The notes: generated by a model not told the origin, from the sequence alone. A stretch of DNA of 64,000 nt from Microbispora hainanensis (GCF_006874475.1 NZ_VIRM01000025.1:1-64000); one strand, 5' to 3'. Counted from the first letter of the stretch, positions 52,075-61,109 are shown. Numbers and translations are program-made.

Positions 52075-52509
52075 ATGCCGAGCGCTCGAGAACTCAAAGA
52101 CAGGCTCTTCGCCGCGATCAACAGCCACGACCTCTACGAGGTGATGGACTGTTACGCGCCCGACGCCGTGTACATCAGCCCGGCGGGCATCGCGGAGGGC
52201 CATGAGCAGATCGCCTGGGCCTACGAGGACCTCTGCAAGGTCTTCCCCGACATCTACTACACCGCCTGGTACAAGGCCCCCTGTGAGGACCCCGCCTTCA
52301 CGGAGTACACGATGACCGGCACGCACATGGGCGCGCTCCTGCTGCCGGGCGGCGGGGTGGCTCCCGCGACGGGCCGTCGTATAACCGTGCGGGGCAGCTG
52401 CGCCTGCGCGGTCGAGAACGGCAAGATCGTCACTGATCGCGACTACTACGACCAGCTGGAGCTCTACTCCCAGCTCGGCATCAACCTCGAACCGCCGCCG
52501 CAATCCTGA
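52075..52509 (+). CDS. SnoaL/NTF2-like protein
   Basis: 144 residues. LKDRLFAAINSHDLYEVMDC, DAVYISPAGIAEGHEQIA, EYTMTGTHMG and DRDYYDQLELYSQLGI fit SnoaL-like folds, similar in outline to the protein at 27376. GAGGAGG lies upstream of ATG 52075; GTG 52063 is an alternative. It probably binds or turns over a small hydrophobic compound; no further assignment is possible. Confidence 0.78.
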   Translation: MPSARELKDRLFAAINSHDLYEVMDCYAPDAVYISPAGIAEGHEQIAWAYEDLCKVFPDIYYTAWYKAPCEDPAFTEYTMTGTHMGALLLPGGGVAPATGRRITVRGSCACAVENGKIVTDRDYYDQLELYSQLGINLEPPPQS

Positions 52510-52529
52510 TCCCCGGGCGATGACGGCCC

Positions 52530-53049
52530 CACGGGGGGAGCGACCGCGACGACCGGTCGTAGCCGGGTAGATCTCGTAGCCGACATGGTCGGGCGCATCG
52601 ATGAGCAGCAGGTCGTGGCCCTGGTGCTCGCCGACCACCCGGCCGATCGAGCGTGACCTGTTGCCGTTGCGCCAGTTCTCGTACGGGCGGCCGCAGTGGC
52701 CCGCCGTGAGGATGTAGTGATAATTGGAGTTACTCGTCGAGTGGACGGGCCAGCCGGCCGTGCATCTCGCCCCGGTGTCGTCCGACACTATTTGTGCGCC
52801 GCCCCACCACGGAGGGCTGTCTATCGCGCGGCTGGTGAACTCTCCACGGGGCGCCTGCTTCACCACCGTCGGCACTTGCGCGTCGAGCTCCGGGTAGCTG
52901 GAGGCGAGGCTCGCCTTGCTCTCCCCCGAATCGGTCAGCGCATACAGTCCGCTGCCGTCCGGCTGGATGCCCAGCGCGTGGCCCTTCCGTCCTGGCGGGC
53001 GCCGCCGCCCCTGCTTCTCCCTGCCGCACCCGTGAAGAGAATTGCTCAC
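52530..53049 (-). pseudogene. Truncated trypsin-like (streptogrisin-type) serine protease
   Basis: Reading leftward from about 53049, the frame contains KASLASSYPELDAQVPTVV, GARCTAGWPV, HYILTAGHCGRPYENWRNG (catalytic-His region TAGHC) and HDLLLIDAPDH (catalytic Asp region), typical of S1 proteases. There is no signal peptide or normal start, and the sequence ends before the GDSGG serine motif. The gene is a dead fragment lacking both ends. Confidence 0.72.
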
Positions 53050-53422
53050 TGCCGCACGGTCGCGGACAGGCTGGTCTGCTCCGGACCGGCAGATGTCACC
53101 TGCACGGATACGGAGGAGCGCAGCTCGCCCAGCTTCCAGAACGCGTCGGGGGCGAGTGCCGGCCACTCGGCCGTTCCGCCGGAGTCGGTGAAGAACGTCC
53201 AGGTGGGGAGCTTCGCCAAACCGCGATCCGTAGCCCACTCCCGCACGCCGTATCGGCTGCCGACTATCCGGATCGGCTTCGGCTCGCCGGGAATTCCCCC
53301 CACCCGGCGACGGCGCGCTTCACCGAGCCGTCCGACGCGCCGTTTCGCGCAGAGCCGCCCCCCGAGCAGGCGGAGACCGACAACAGAGCGGCCAGCGTCA
53401 AACACACCACCACGGGGCGCAC
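53046..53422 (-). pseudogene. Frameshifted small lipoprotein gene
   Basis: From GTG 53422 (GAAGGCGAGG upstream) one frame gives a clear lipoprotein signal, VCLTLAALLSVSACSGGGSA, and continues to VAGWGEFPA before a stop. From the adjacent frame the same strand continues with IRIVGSRYGVREWA, LPTWTFFTDSGGTAEWPALA and SVSVQVTSAGPEQTSLSATV. A one-base change in the G-run near 53295-53300 separates them. It is immediately upstream of the broken protease on the same strand. Confidence 0.65.
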
Positions 53423-53622
53423 TCCGGCCTCGCCTTCAAATGTGCTGATCAGCCGTCAAATGGCACAGCATGTGCATCGCAACCGGGGTCCAGCGTCACG
53501 CGCTCACATTCACCCGATCCCGTCGGACTCGGGAGCGTTCAGCCAATGGAACCGGTCCAAAGGACCGGTCCGTCATGCGGGCCACGACGACAGACCGCAC
53601 CGGCAATCTCCCTGAGCGAGCG

Positions 53623-53988
53623 TCACTCCTCGCCGGAGAACCGCTCCCAGGCGGACTGCCGGGTCATGCCGAGTGCGGCGCCGATCCTGGCCCAGGTGAC
53701 GCCCCGGTCGCGCGCCCGCTGGACCCAGACCTTCAGGTTGTCCTCGACCTGCGCGCCGACCTCGGCGATCCGCGGAAGGAACTCCAGGATCTGCTCGTCG
53801 GTCATGCTCTCGGTGTACGGGATCTCCGGAGCCTCGATGGACTCGGCCGCCAGGATCTCGACGCAGAGTCCGACGCACTGGTTGCAGATGTAGACGCCGG
53901 CACCGGCGATCATCTTGGCCACGGCGGTCTTCGGCTTGGAGCAGAACGAACAGCGGATGTCCTGGTCCGCCAGCGAAGGAGCAGGCAT
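53623..53988 (-). CDS. ClpX-type zinc-finger protein with C-terminal HTH-like helices
   Basis: 121 residues. The N-terminus is a C4 zinc finger as in ClpX: IRCSFCSKPKTAVAKMIAG and YICNQCVGLCVEIL. No AAA+ ATPase follows; instead there is a helical C-terminus with VQRARDRGVTWARIGAALGM and TRQSAWERFSG, resembling an HTH. TTGGAGG precedes ATG 53988. The ClpX zinc domain recognises substrates or adaptors, so this may be a decoy, adaptor or regulator. Confidence 0.85.
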   Translation of the reverse strand: MPAPSLADQDIRCSFCSKPKTAVAKMIAGAGVYICNQCVGLCVEILAAESIEAPEIPYTESMTDEQILEFLPRIAEVGAQVEDNLKVWVQRARDRGVTWARIGAALGMTRQSAWERFSGEE

Positions 53989-54100
53989 GACGCCTCCAAG
54001 GGGGGTGATATGTCAGGCTGTTCCTGACGCGCACGCCAGATGCTACTCCGTCAGGAGCAGCCTGACAACCGATCACTCGAAGGCGACCGCGCCCGCCGGC

Positions 54101-54310
54101 TCAGCTCTTGGGGCCGAAGGCGTGCGGGACCTCTCCCTTACGGCCGCAGCGCGGGCAGGGCCGGTAGCGCCCGGACCACCAGGTGGCCTTGAGCGTGCCG
54201 CTTCCCTTGCACTTGGGGCATTTGGACAGGTAGTTGCGTATGTAGTCGAAGACGAGCCAGATGCCGAAGAAGGCCCCGGCGAGGACGAGAACGGTCTGGG
54301 AATCCACCAT
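54101..54310 (-). CDS. Small membrane protein with a C-terminal zinc ribbon
   Basis: 69 residues. One membrane helix (VLVLAGAFFGIWLVFDYIR) followed by CPKCKGSGTLKATWW and CPRCGRKGEVPHAFGP, two CxxC knuckles that form a DnaJ-like zinc ribbon facing the cytoplasm or outside. Start at ATG 54310. The function is unknown. Confidence 0.7.
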   Translation of the reverse strand: MVDSQTVLVLAGAFFGIWLVFDYIRNYLSKCPKCKGSGTLKATWWSGRYRPCPRCGRKGEVPHAFGPKS

Positions 54311-54648
54311 GGCTCCGTGGTCGGGGCGTGGTCGGGGGACAGACCGGCGACCAATGCGCCGCCGTACGGAAGCCGGTCGCGCGGGGGCGCGGTCACCGTC
54401 ACTCACCGGCCGGGCGAGCCGGTGCGGGAGGCCGGCGCGGGTGGTCACCCGCGCCAGGGGCGCGCGCATGGCCTGCGAGGGGACGCCCACCGTTGCCTCC
54501 GTGAACACTGGTCGCACGGGAGAAGACGCCCCACGGCCCCCGGCCGGTGACAGCCGGGGACCACCTTGTTGGAGTCACAGATTTGGAGTCACAGCGTTGG
54601 AGTCACAGCGTTGAAGTCACCGGGCGCTCGGCCGGGGCCAGGCTGCCC
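54311..54648. other. 338-bp gap between the zinc-ribbon gene and the MFS gene
   Basis: No supported gene. It contains a 14-bp tandem repeat, unit TTGGAGTCACAGCG, at 54569-54620 in about 3.7 copies, just after the 3' end of the MFS exporter gene. It must also carry the promoter of the zinc-ribbon gene. Confidence 0.65.
54569..54620. repeat. 14-bp tandem repeat, about 3.7 copies
   Basis: Units at 54569 (ending AT instead of CG), 54583, 54597 and a partial unit at 54611. Non-coding, between two minus-strand genes. Confidence 0.75.
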
Positions 54649-56094
54649 TCAGACTTCTTCGGGCTGAAGCTCCGCCGCCTGCTCCACGCCCGCCCCGGGC
54701 CGCCGCAGGACGACGTACGCGACCACGAAAGCGCCGACCAGCAGGGCGAGGGAGATCGTGAAGGCCAGCCGGTAGCCGCCGGTCAGCGCGACCGCCTCGC
54801 TCGCCCCGCCCGCCAGCAACCCCTCCGTACGGGAGGCGGCGAGCGTGGACAGCAGGGCGACGCCGGCGGCCATGCCGACCTGCTGGGTCGTGTTGAAGAA
54901 CCCCGAGACCAGGCCCGCGTCGTCGGAGCGGGCGTCGGACATGCCGAGCGCGGTCAGCGCCGGAAGCACCAGTCCCGCGCCCATGATGAGCGCCATCGCG
55001 GGGAGCAGATCGGTCACATAACGGGCGTCGACCGGCACGCGGGTGAGCCAGGCCATCGCGCCGATCAGCAGCACCAGGCCGCCCAGCAGCACGGCACGGG
55101 CGCCGAAGCGGGTGCTCAGCCGCGGGGACGCGAACAGCGACACCCCGGCGATGGACAGCGCCGCGGGGAGCATGGCCAGACCGGTGTCGAGCGCGCCATA
55201 GCGGAGCACCTGCTGCATGAACAGCGCCACGACGACCTGGAAGGCGAACATCGCGCCCAGTGTCAGGACCTGCACGAGGTTGGCCCCGGCGACGGCGCGC
55301 GAGCGGAGGATCCGCAGCGGCATGAGCGGGGTGCGGGCGGTGGCCTGCCGGACGAGGAACGCGGCCAGCAGCACGAGCGCCAACACACCGAACCACAGGG
55401 AGCGCAGGCCATATCGCTCGATCTGGACAGCGCCGATCTCAACCACGGCATAGATGCCCAGCATGAGACCGGCCGTGACCAGCAGGGCGCCCAAAGCGTC
55501 CGCGCCCGCCGACAGGCCGAGCCCCCGGTCGGCCGGGAGCGCCCGGAGCGCCAGCACGATCGTGACCAGGCCGATCGGCACGTTGATCAGGAAGATGTAG
55601 TTCCAGCCCAGCGCGTCGGTGAGGACTCCGCCGAGCACCTGGCCCAGTGACGCCCCAGCGGCGCCGGTGAAGCTGAAGACGCCGATCGCCCTCGCCCGCT
55701 CCCCCGCGTCGGTGAAGGTCGTCACCAGGATTCCGAGCACGACCGCCGAGGCCATGGCGCTGCCGACACCCTGGAGGAACCGGGCGCCGATCAGCATCCC
55801 CGGGCTGCCGGCGGCTCCGGCCAGCAGGGACGCGGCGGCGAACACGACGTTGCCCGCCAGGAACATCGCCCGGCGGCCGATCAGGTCGCCCAGCCGGCCG
55901 GCCAGCAGGAGCAGTCCGCCGAACGCGATGAGGTAGGCGTTGACGGTCCAGCTCAGCCCGGCGGGCGCGAAGCCGAGGTCCCGCTGGATGGCGGGCATGG
56001 CCACGGTCACGATGCTGCCGTCGAGCACCGTCATCAGCATCGTGGCGGACAGCACGCCCAGCACGAGCAGACGGGATCGGGATATCCGCGACAT
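54649..56094 (-). CDS. MFS drug exporter (DHA2 family)
   Basis: 481 residues with 14 membrane helices. Landmarks: TVLDGSIVTVAMPAIQRDLG in helix 1, GRLGDLIGRRAMFLAG (motif A) and GQVLGGVLTDALGW (motif C). ATG 56094 follows AGGAGG. It lies 91 bp after the MarR gene on the same strand, a classic regulated drug-efflux pair. Confidence 0.92.
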   Translation of the reverse strand: MSRISRSRLLVLGVLSATMLMTVLDGSIVTVAMPAIQRDLGFAPAGLSWTVNAYLIAFGGLLLLAGRLGDLIGRRAMFLAGNVVFAAASLLAGAAGSPGMLIGARFLQGVGSAMASAVVLGILVTTFTDAGERARAIGVFSFTGAAGASLGQVLGGVLTDALGWNYIFLINVPIGLVTIVLALRALPADRGLGLSAGADALGALLVTAGLMLGIYAVVEIGAVQIERYGLRSLWFGVLALVLLAAFLVRQATARTPLMPLRILRSRAVAGANLVQVLTLGAMFAFQVVVALFMQQVLRYGALDTGLAMLPAALSIAGVSLFASPRLSTRFGARAVLLGGLVLLIGAMAWLTRVPVDARYVTDLLPAMALIMGAGLVLPALTALGMSDARSDDAGLVSGFFNTTQQVGMAAGVALLSTLAASRTEGLLAGGASEAVALTGGYRLAFTISLALLVGAFVVAYVVLRRPGAGVEQAAELQPEEV

Positions 56095-56153
56095 GAGTCG
56101 CCTCCTGTTCATGAGGAACAGAAGGAACCGTAGCAGATAGTTTTGTTGTAGAC

Positions 56154-56168
56154 GATCCCTTACGGATC
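56154..56168. promoter_or_regulatory. GATCC-GTAAG-GGATC type repeat between marR and the MFS gene
   Basis: A perfect 5-5-5 inverted repeat, with a further copy of TTACGGA nearby at 56173-56180. It lies between the MarR stop and the MFS start and is the natural place for a MarR operator or attenuator. Confidence 0.4.
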
Positions 56169-56185
56169 GGCCTCTTACGGACCGA

Positions 56186-56671
56186 TCATCCGCGCTGGCG
56201 CGCCCGCCTGACCGGCTGTGGCGCCTCCACGGCACTGGCCAGGTGCCCCGTGACCAGCCTGTTGAGCGCGCGTACGAGCACCTCCGCCTCTTCCTCGGGC
56301 AGCGACGCGAGGGCGTCCCGGTGAACCCCGTCGACGATCTCCTGGCTCCGCTTCGCCACCTGCGCCCCCTTCTCCGTGACCGCGACGATCCGGGCCCGCC
56401 GGTCGGTGCTGGACGGCCGGCGCTCGGCGAGACCGGCCTGCTCCAGGGCGTCGAGGGTGACCACCATCGTGGTCTTGTCCATGTCGCCCAGCTCGGCGAG
56501 CTGGATCTGCGTACGCTCCTCCTGCAGCGCGTGGACGAGCACGCAGTGCATGCGCGCCGTCAGGCCGATCTCGGCGAGAGCCGCCGCCATCCGCGTTCGC
56601 AGCACGTGGCTCGTGTGGTCGAGCAGGAAGGACAGGTCGGGCTCGTCACGCGAGGGCGCCATGGCGGTCAT
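56186..56671 (-). CDS. MarR family transcriptional regulator
   Basis: 161 residues. Winged helix with ARMHCVLVHALQEERTQIQL, MDKTTMVVTLDALEQAGL and RRPSSTDRRARIVAVTEKG, the characteristic MarR recognition region. First ATG at 56671; ATG 56662 is a possible alternative. It is upstream of a DHA2 exporter in the same direction and probably represses it until a drug or metabolite binds. Confidence 0.9.
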   Translation of the reverse strand: MTAMAPSRDEPDLSFLLDHTSHVLRTRMAAALAEIGLTARMHCVLVHALQEERTQIQLAELGDMDKTTMVVTLDALEQAGLAERRPSSTDRRARIVAVTEKGAQVAKRSQEIVDGVHRDALASLPEEEAEVLVRALNRLVTGHLASAVEAPQPVRRARQRG

Positions 56672-56726
56672 GCGTCCAGGCTACCAATTCGTCCACTTGC
56701 GGATTATCCGCAAAGGTCACACCCCG

Positions 56727-57593
56727 TCACACCGTCCGCAGGGCCGCCTCGACGGACGCCGCGCTCGCCGGGACGAGCGGGAGCCGTACGGCGGCCGTGG
56801 GAATGCGGCCCTGCGCGTACAGGACGCCCTTCAGCACGGTCGGGTTGGGCTCGGCGAACATGGCCGCCGACATGAGCGACAGCCGGTGACCGAGGGATCG
56901 GGCGTGCTCGACGTCGCCGGCCCGCCACGCCCGGAAGAGCTCGGCGAACTCACGGGTGCACAGATGGGCGGAGGCGAGGATGCCGCCGGAGGCGCCCAGG
57001 GCGAGCAGCGCGGACAGGAACGGGTCGTCCCCGGCGAGCACCGCGAAGTCCGCCGGCGGGTCGGCGAGCAGCGCGACCGTGTCGAGGTCGACGCCGCCGA
57101 CCGCGTGCTTGACCCCGGCCACCATGGGCAGCTCGCCCAGCCGCCGCAGCGTGGCCGCGCCCACCGTCTGCCCGGTCCGATAGGGGATGTTGTAGACGAC
57201 CAGCGGCACCGGGGTCTGCTCGGCCAGCGCGGCGAAGTGGGCGAGCACGCCGGCCTCGGACGGCCGGACGAACGCGGGCACCGTCACCAGCGCCGCGTCC
57301 GCCTCCCCCTTGAGCGCGCGCAGCGCCTCGGCCGTGCTCCGGGTGTCGGCCGAGCCAGCGCCGACGGTGAGCGTGGCGCCCCGCTCGCGGCAGACCCGGC
57401 CGCAGATCTCGATGACCGCGCGCCGCTCCTCCCCCGTCAGCGTGGCGACCTCCGCGGTGGTGCCGAGCGCGACGAGCCCGGACGCGCCGTCGTCGAGCAC
57501 GCCGCGGGCCAGGTCTTCGAGCGCGTCGAAGGCGATCTCGCCGTCCTCGGCGAACGGGGTGATGAGCGGGACATGGATGCCGGAAAGAGTCAT
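56727..57593 (-). CDS. DapA/dihydrodipicolinate synthase superfamily aldolase
   Basis: 288 residues. GTTAEVATLTGEERRAVIE, VYNIPYRTGQTV (catalytic Tyr) and VAGVKHAVGGVDLD (Schiff-base Lys) place it in the class I aldolase superfamily. The two active-site motifs are intact, but the substrate residues differ from DapA, so it is likely a pyruvate-dependent aldolase or lyase for an unknown sugar acid or amino acid. ATG 57593 follows GGAAGG. Divergent from a LysR gene. Confidence 0.85.
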   Translation of the reverse strand: MTLSGIHVPLITPFAEDGEIAFDALEDLARGVLDDGASGLVALGTTAEVATLTGEERRAVIEICGRVCRERGATLTVGAGSADTRSTAEALRALKGEADAALVTVPAFVRPSEAGVLAHFAALAEQTPVPLVVYNIPYRTGQTVGAATLRRLGELPMVAGVKHAVGGVDLDTVALLADPPADFAVLAGDDPFLSALLALGASGGILASAHLCTREFAELFRAWRAGDVEHARSLGHRLSLMSAAMFAEPNPTVLKGVLYAQGRIPTAAVRLPLVPASAASVEAALRTV

Positions 57594-57630
57594 ACCGCGA
57601 TCCTTCCGGCGGCCGAGCATGTAGGTCCAG

Positions 57631-57647
57631 TTCGCCTTTCTGTCGAA
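57631..57647. promoter_or_regulatory. LysR-type T-N11-A box candidate
   Basis: TTCG-N9-CGAA contains the T-N11-A spacing of LysR binding sites. It lies in the 103-bp gap between the divergent aldolase and LysR genes. Confidence 0.4.
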
Positions 57648-57696
57648 ACCGTTAAGCTGAACTGATGCTCGACGCCCACCCATCTCGCCCGCGCTG

Positions 57697-58581
57697 ATGC
57701 TCGACGTCCGCAGGCTCCGCCTGCTTCGCGAGCTCGCCTACCGGGGCACGATCGCCGCGGTGGCCGAGGCGCTGACGTTCACTCCCTCGGCCGTCTCCCA
57801 GCAGCTCGCCGCGCTGGAGCGCGAAGCGGGGGTCGCCCTGCTGGAGCGCACCGGACGCCGGGTCGCGCTCACCCCCGCCGGAGTGGCACTCGTACGGCAT
57901 GCGGAGGCCGTGCTCGAACGGCTGGAGCAGGCGGCGGCGGAACTCGCCGCAGCCAAGGGGGATTTATCCGGGACCGTGCGGATCGGCGCCTTCCCCACCG
58001 CGACCCGCGCCATCCTGCCCTCGGCCCTGGCGGCGCTCGCCCGCACCCATCCGGGCCTCGACCCGATGGTGGACGAGGTCGACCCGGCCGAGGTCGCGCC
58101 GCGTCTGCGCGCCGGTGAGCTCGATGTGGCCCTGGTCCACGAGTACGACTTCGTCCCGGCCGAGCCCGATCTCGCCCTGGACGCCGTCCCCCTTCTCGAC
58201 GAACCCATGTATCTGGCCACCATCCGCCCCGGCGGCGGAGAGGGGGACGCGGCCACGCTCCTCGCCTGCCGCGACGCGCCGTGGATCGTCTCGACTCCGG
58301 GCACCCTCTGCCATGTGATGGCCGTGCGCGCCTGCCAGGCGGCCGGCTTCTCCCCGCGCGTACGCCACCACATCGACGACTTCGCCACGGTCCTGGCGAT
58401 GGTCGCCGTCGGGCAGGGCGTGGCGCTCGTGCCGGAGCTGGGCGCCGCCGACCCGCCCGAAGGCGTCACGCTGACCGCGCTGTCGATGCGCCGCCGCACC
58501 CGTGTGGCCTTCCGCCGGGGCGCCGGCGGCCACCCCGCCGTCGTCGCGCTGATCGCGGCCCTGCGTTCCGCCGTCCGGTAG
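57697..58581 (+). CDS. LysR family transcriptional regulator
   Basis: 294 residues. N-terminal winged helix (LRLLRELAYRGTIAAVAEAL, TFTPSAVSQQLAALEREAGV) and a periplasmic-binding-protein-like effector domain (GTVRIGAFPTATRAILPSAL). LysR proteins usually activate the divergent gene; here that is the DapA-like aldolase. ATG 57697 gives the standard N-terminus. Confidence 0.92.
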   Translation: MLDVRRLRLLRELAYRGTIAAVAEALTFTPSAVSQQLAALEREAGVALLERTGRRVALTPAGVALVRHAEAVLERLEQAAAELAAAKGDLSGTVRIGAFPTATRAILPSALAALARTHPGLDPMVDEVDPAEVAPRLRAGELDVALVHEYDFVPAEPDLALDAVPLLDEPMYLATIRPGGGEGDAATLLACRDAPWIVSTPGTLCHVMAVRACQAAGFSPRVRHHIDDFATVLAMVAVGQGVALVPELGAADPPEGVTLTALSMRRRTRVAFRRGAGGHPAVVALIAALRSAVR

Positions 58582-58640
58582 TACGAGTGGTTCCTGAAGG
58601 TTGGGCGCGCTTGCCGCCCGGCAGGCGGGGAGCCCGGGGG

Positions 58641-59510
58641 TCAGGTGCGGCGGGCGGCCCAGACGGTCCGCTCGGTGCGTACGGCGAGGTCGTCGCGGCG
58701 CAGGATGCTGTGCGGGCTGTCGACGTCCAGGAGTTCGTCGAGGGCGGCGAGGTCCTCAGGGCTGAGTGCGGGTGCGGCGGCGCCGCGGAGGCGTTGCAGA
58801 CTGCGGTGGGCGTAGCGGCCGATGGCCTCGCTGCGGTTGCCCTCGATGTCGACGGTGACGGTGCGCTCGTCCTCGACGGTGAAGCCGGCGGCGGCCAGCA
58901 TCGGCCCCCAGTCGGCGCCGCGGTGCGGGACGTGTTCAGCGTGGAATCTGTCGGTCGCTCTGTGGGCGCGCTCCTCGAGTCCCGGCCGGCCTTCGGGGGC
59001 GTCGGCGGGCAGGAAGCGGGGGAAGCCGTCCAGCTCCACGACGGCGAACAGCCCGCCCGGCGGGAGAAGTTCGTAGACGCTCCGCAGTGCGCGGTCGGGG
59101 TGGGCCATGTGGTGCATCGACGCGGATGCCCACACCAGGTCCGGTGTGCCGAGGTCGGGCCAGTGGCTGGTGTCGAGGTCGGCCTGCACGGTGCGCACCC
59201 GGTCGGAGACGCCGCGGGCGCATGCCTTCTCACGCAGGAGCCGCAGATGACCGACGGAGGCGTCGACCGCGGTAACGTGCACCTCGGGGAAGCCTTCGAG
59301 GAGCGCGAAGGTGCCCGCGCCGGTGCCGCAGCCCAGGTCCACGATCTGGCGCGGCTCGACCTTCAGCGGCAGCCAGGCGGTGATGGATGCGGTGTGCTCG
59401 GCGAGGACCTCGGCGTCCAGGTCGAGGATCTCTGCCTGGCCGCTGTCGTCGTGCTCCTGGTGGCGGCCGTGCGAGCCGTGGTGCGGGGTGTGCTCGTGCG
59501 CTGGGGTCAT
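58641..59510 (-). CDS. Class I SAM-dependent methyltransferase
   Basis: 289 residues. His-rich start (MTPAHEHTPHHGSHGRHQEH) followed by a Rossmann-like core with SAM motif IVDLGCGTGAGTFALLEG and VTAVDASVGHLRLLREKA, then LVWASASMHHMAHPDRALR. The His-rich segment could bind metal. Substrate unknown. It is convergent with the LysR gene. Confidence 0.85.
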   Translation of the reverse strand: MTPAHEHTPHHGSHGRHQEHDDSGQAEILDLDAEVLAEHTASITAWLPLKVEPRQIVDLGCGTGAGTFALLEGFPEVHVTAVDASVGHLRLLREKACARGVSDRVRTVQADLDTSHWPDLGTPDLVWASASMHHMAHPDRALRSVYELLPPGGLFAVVELDGFPRFLPADAPEGRPGLEERAHRATDRFHAEHVPHRGADWGPMLAAAGFTVEDERTVTVDIEGNRSEAIGRYAHRSLQRLRGAAAPALSPEDLAALDELLDVDSPHSILRRDDLAVRTERTVWAARRT

Positions 59511-59631
59511 GACATCACCGTAAGCACCCCATGCGCCTATGGCACAACTCCTTGCGAGATACGCAAGAAGGTGGCTCGATGTGCTGCCCGCCGCGCAAAT
59601 GTGGCGGCGCAACTCCTCACTCGCGAGGGTG

Positions 59632-60246
59632 CTACTCGCAGGGGCCCTGCGCGCCGTCGCACTCGCCGGTCTCGCCTGCGTCGCGCCGGTGGCCGCGGCG
59701 GGCATCGCGGTCGAAGATGCCCATGATCTCGCACGGGCCGCCCTCGGCTCCGATGGCGTGCGGCATCATCGTGGGGAACTCGGCGGCCTGGTTGGTCTCG
59801 ATGCGGAACCGGCGGTGGCCGAGCATGAGGATCGCGGTGCCGGAGAGCACGACGAGCCATTCGCGGCCGGGGTGGGCGCGCATGCGGGCGGGATTGCCGG
59901 GCGGAGGCTCGGTCATGCGCTGACGCATGACACTCATGCCGGGGTCGCCCTTTATGGGCCAGCGCATCAGGCCGTGGGCGCCGTCGATCATCGGGCTGAT
60001 GACGACGTCGTCGGCGGCGTTCTCCACGAGCTGGTCGAGGGTGGTGTCCAGGGCGCGGGCGAGGGTGACGAGCTGGTCCAGGGCGAGGCGGCGTTGTCCG
60101 TTCTCGATCCGGCTCAGCGAGGACTGGCTGAGGTTGGCGCGGGTGGCCAGTTCTTCCAGCGACCAGCCCTGTGCGACGCGCAGTGCGCGGATCCGTTTGC
60201 GTACGAGGCTGTCCAGCGCCCCATCTTCTTGCGTCACAGGCAACAT
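59632..60246 (-). CDS. XRE-cupin transcriptional regulator
   Basis: 204 residues. N-terminal HTH (RIRALRVAQGWSLEELATRA, NLSQSSLSRIENGQRRLALD) and a C-terminal cupin domain (MRAHPGREWLVVLSGTAILM). Such proteins bind a small ligand in the cupin and control a nearby gene. Divergent from a ruined MFS transporter gene, whose intact form was probably its target. Confidence 0.87.
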   Translation of the reverse strand: MLPVTQEDGALDSLVRKRIRALRVAQGWSLEELATRANLSQSSLSRIENGQRRLALDQLVTLARALDTTLDQLVENAADDVVISPMIDGAHGLMRWPIKGDPGMSVMRQRMTEPPPGNPARMRAHPGREWLVVLSGTAILMLGHRRFRIETNQAAEFPTMMPHAIGAEGGPCEIMGIFDRDARRGHRRDAGETGECDGAQGPCE

Positions 60247-60275
60247 CGTATGCCCTGCCCGCAATTCGCGCTTAA

Positions 60276-61058
60276 CGTCGTCGCGTCCTGCCTGTGGTGC
60301 TGGTCGTCGTCGCACTGGCGATGACCCTGAAGTCGGTGCCCGACTCCCGCGAACGCTCCACCTATTCCTTCGACACCATCGGCGCACTGGTCTCCACGAT
60401 CGCCGTGATCGGACTCATCTTCGTCCTGCAGGAAGGCCCCGAGCGCGGGTGGACCGACCCCGTCACCCTGATCAGCCTGGCCGCCGGTGTCGTCGCCGCC
60501 ATCGCCTTCGTGGCCTGGGAGCTGCACCGCCGGGACGCATCCCTGCTGGACGTGCGCCTCTTCCGGGAGCGCGGCCTGGCCGGCGGCTCCATCACGCTGC
60601 TCGTCGTCTTCGGTGTCCAGGCCGGTATCGCCGTCGTGCTCTTCCCGTTCTTCCAGGCCGTGCTGGGCTGGTCGGGTCTGCTGTCCACTGTGGCGATGAT
60701 GCCCATGGCCGTCATGATGATGACGACGTCCGGCCTGGCCCCCAAAATGGCCGCCAAGATCGGTGCCCGCTCCACCATGACGGTGGGCATCGCCCTGTCC
60801 GCCCTCGGCCTCGCGCTGATGGCGCTGTTCGTCTCCGTCGACGGCGGCTACCTGTCCATCCTCGCCGGCATGCTCGCCATGGGCATCGGCATGGGCCTGT
60901 CGATGACGCCCTCCACCGAGGCCATCACCGGCTCCCTGCCCCGCGCCAAGCAAGGCGTTGCCTCGGCCCTCGTCCACGTCGCTCTTCGCGGGCCGAAGGA
61001 CTCGGACCTCGCCATCGCGGACGAGGCGGAGACCACGGAGACCGTCGCCGTCCGGTGA
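60276..61058 (+). pseudogene. MFS transporter gene missing its 5' part and an internal segment
   Basis: Reading frame opens at 60276 in the middle of a protein (VLPVVLVVVALAMTLKSVPD) without the first membrane half. It continues with SFDTIGALVSTIAVIGL, GLAGGSITLLVVFGVQ and GMGLSMTPSTEAITG, matching the second half of a DHA2 exporter. After ASALVHVALRG it jumps to an acidic tail, skipping the last helices. A GTG at 60294 could start a 254-residue product, but no functional transporter can result. Confidence 0.72.
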
Positions 61059-61109
61059 CCACGAGCTCCTGGGCGCCTTCATCACCGATCGGAACCACTC
61101 GTCCAGGAG

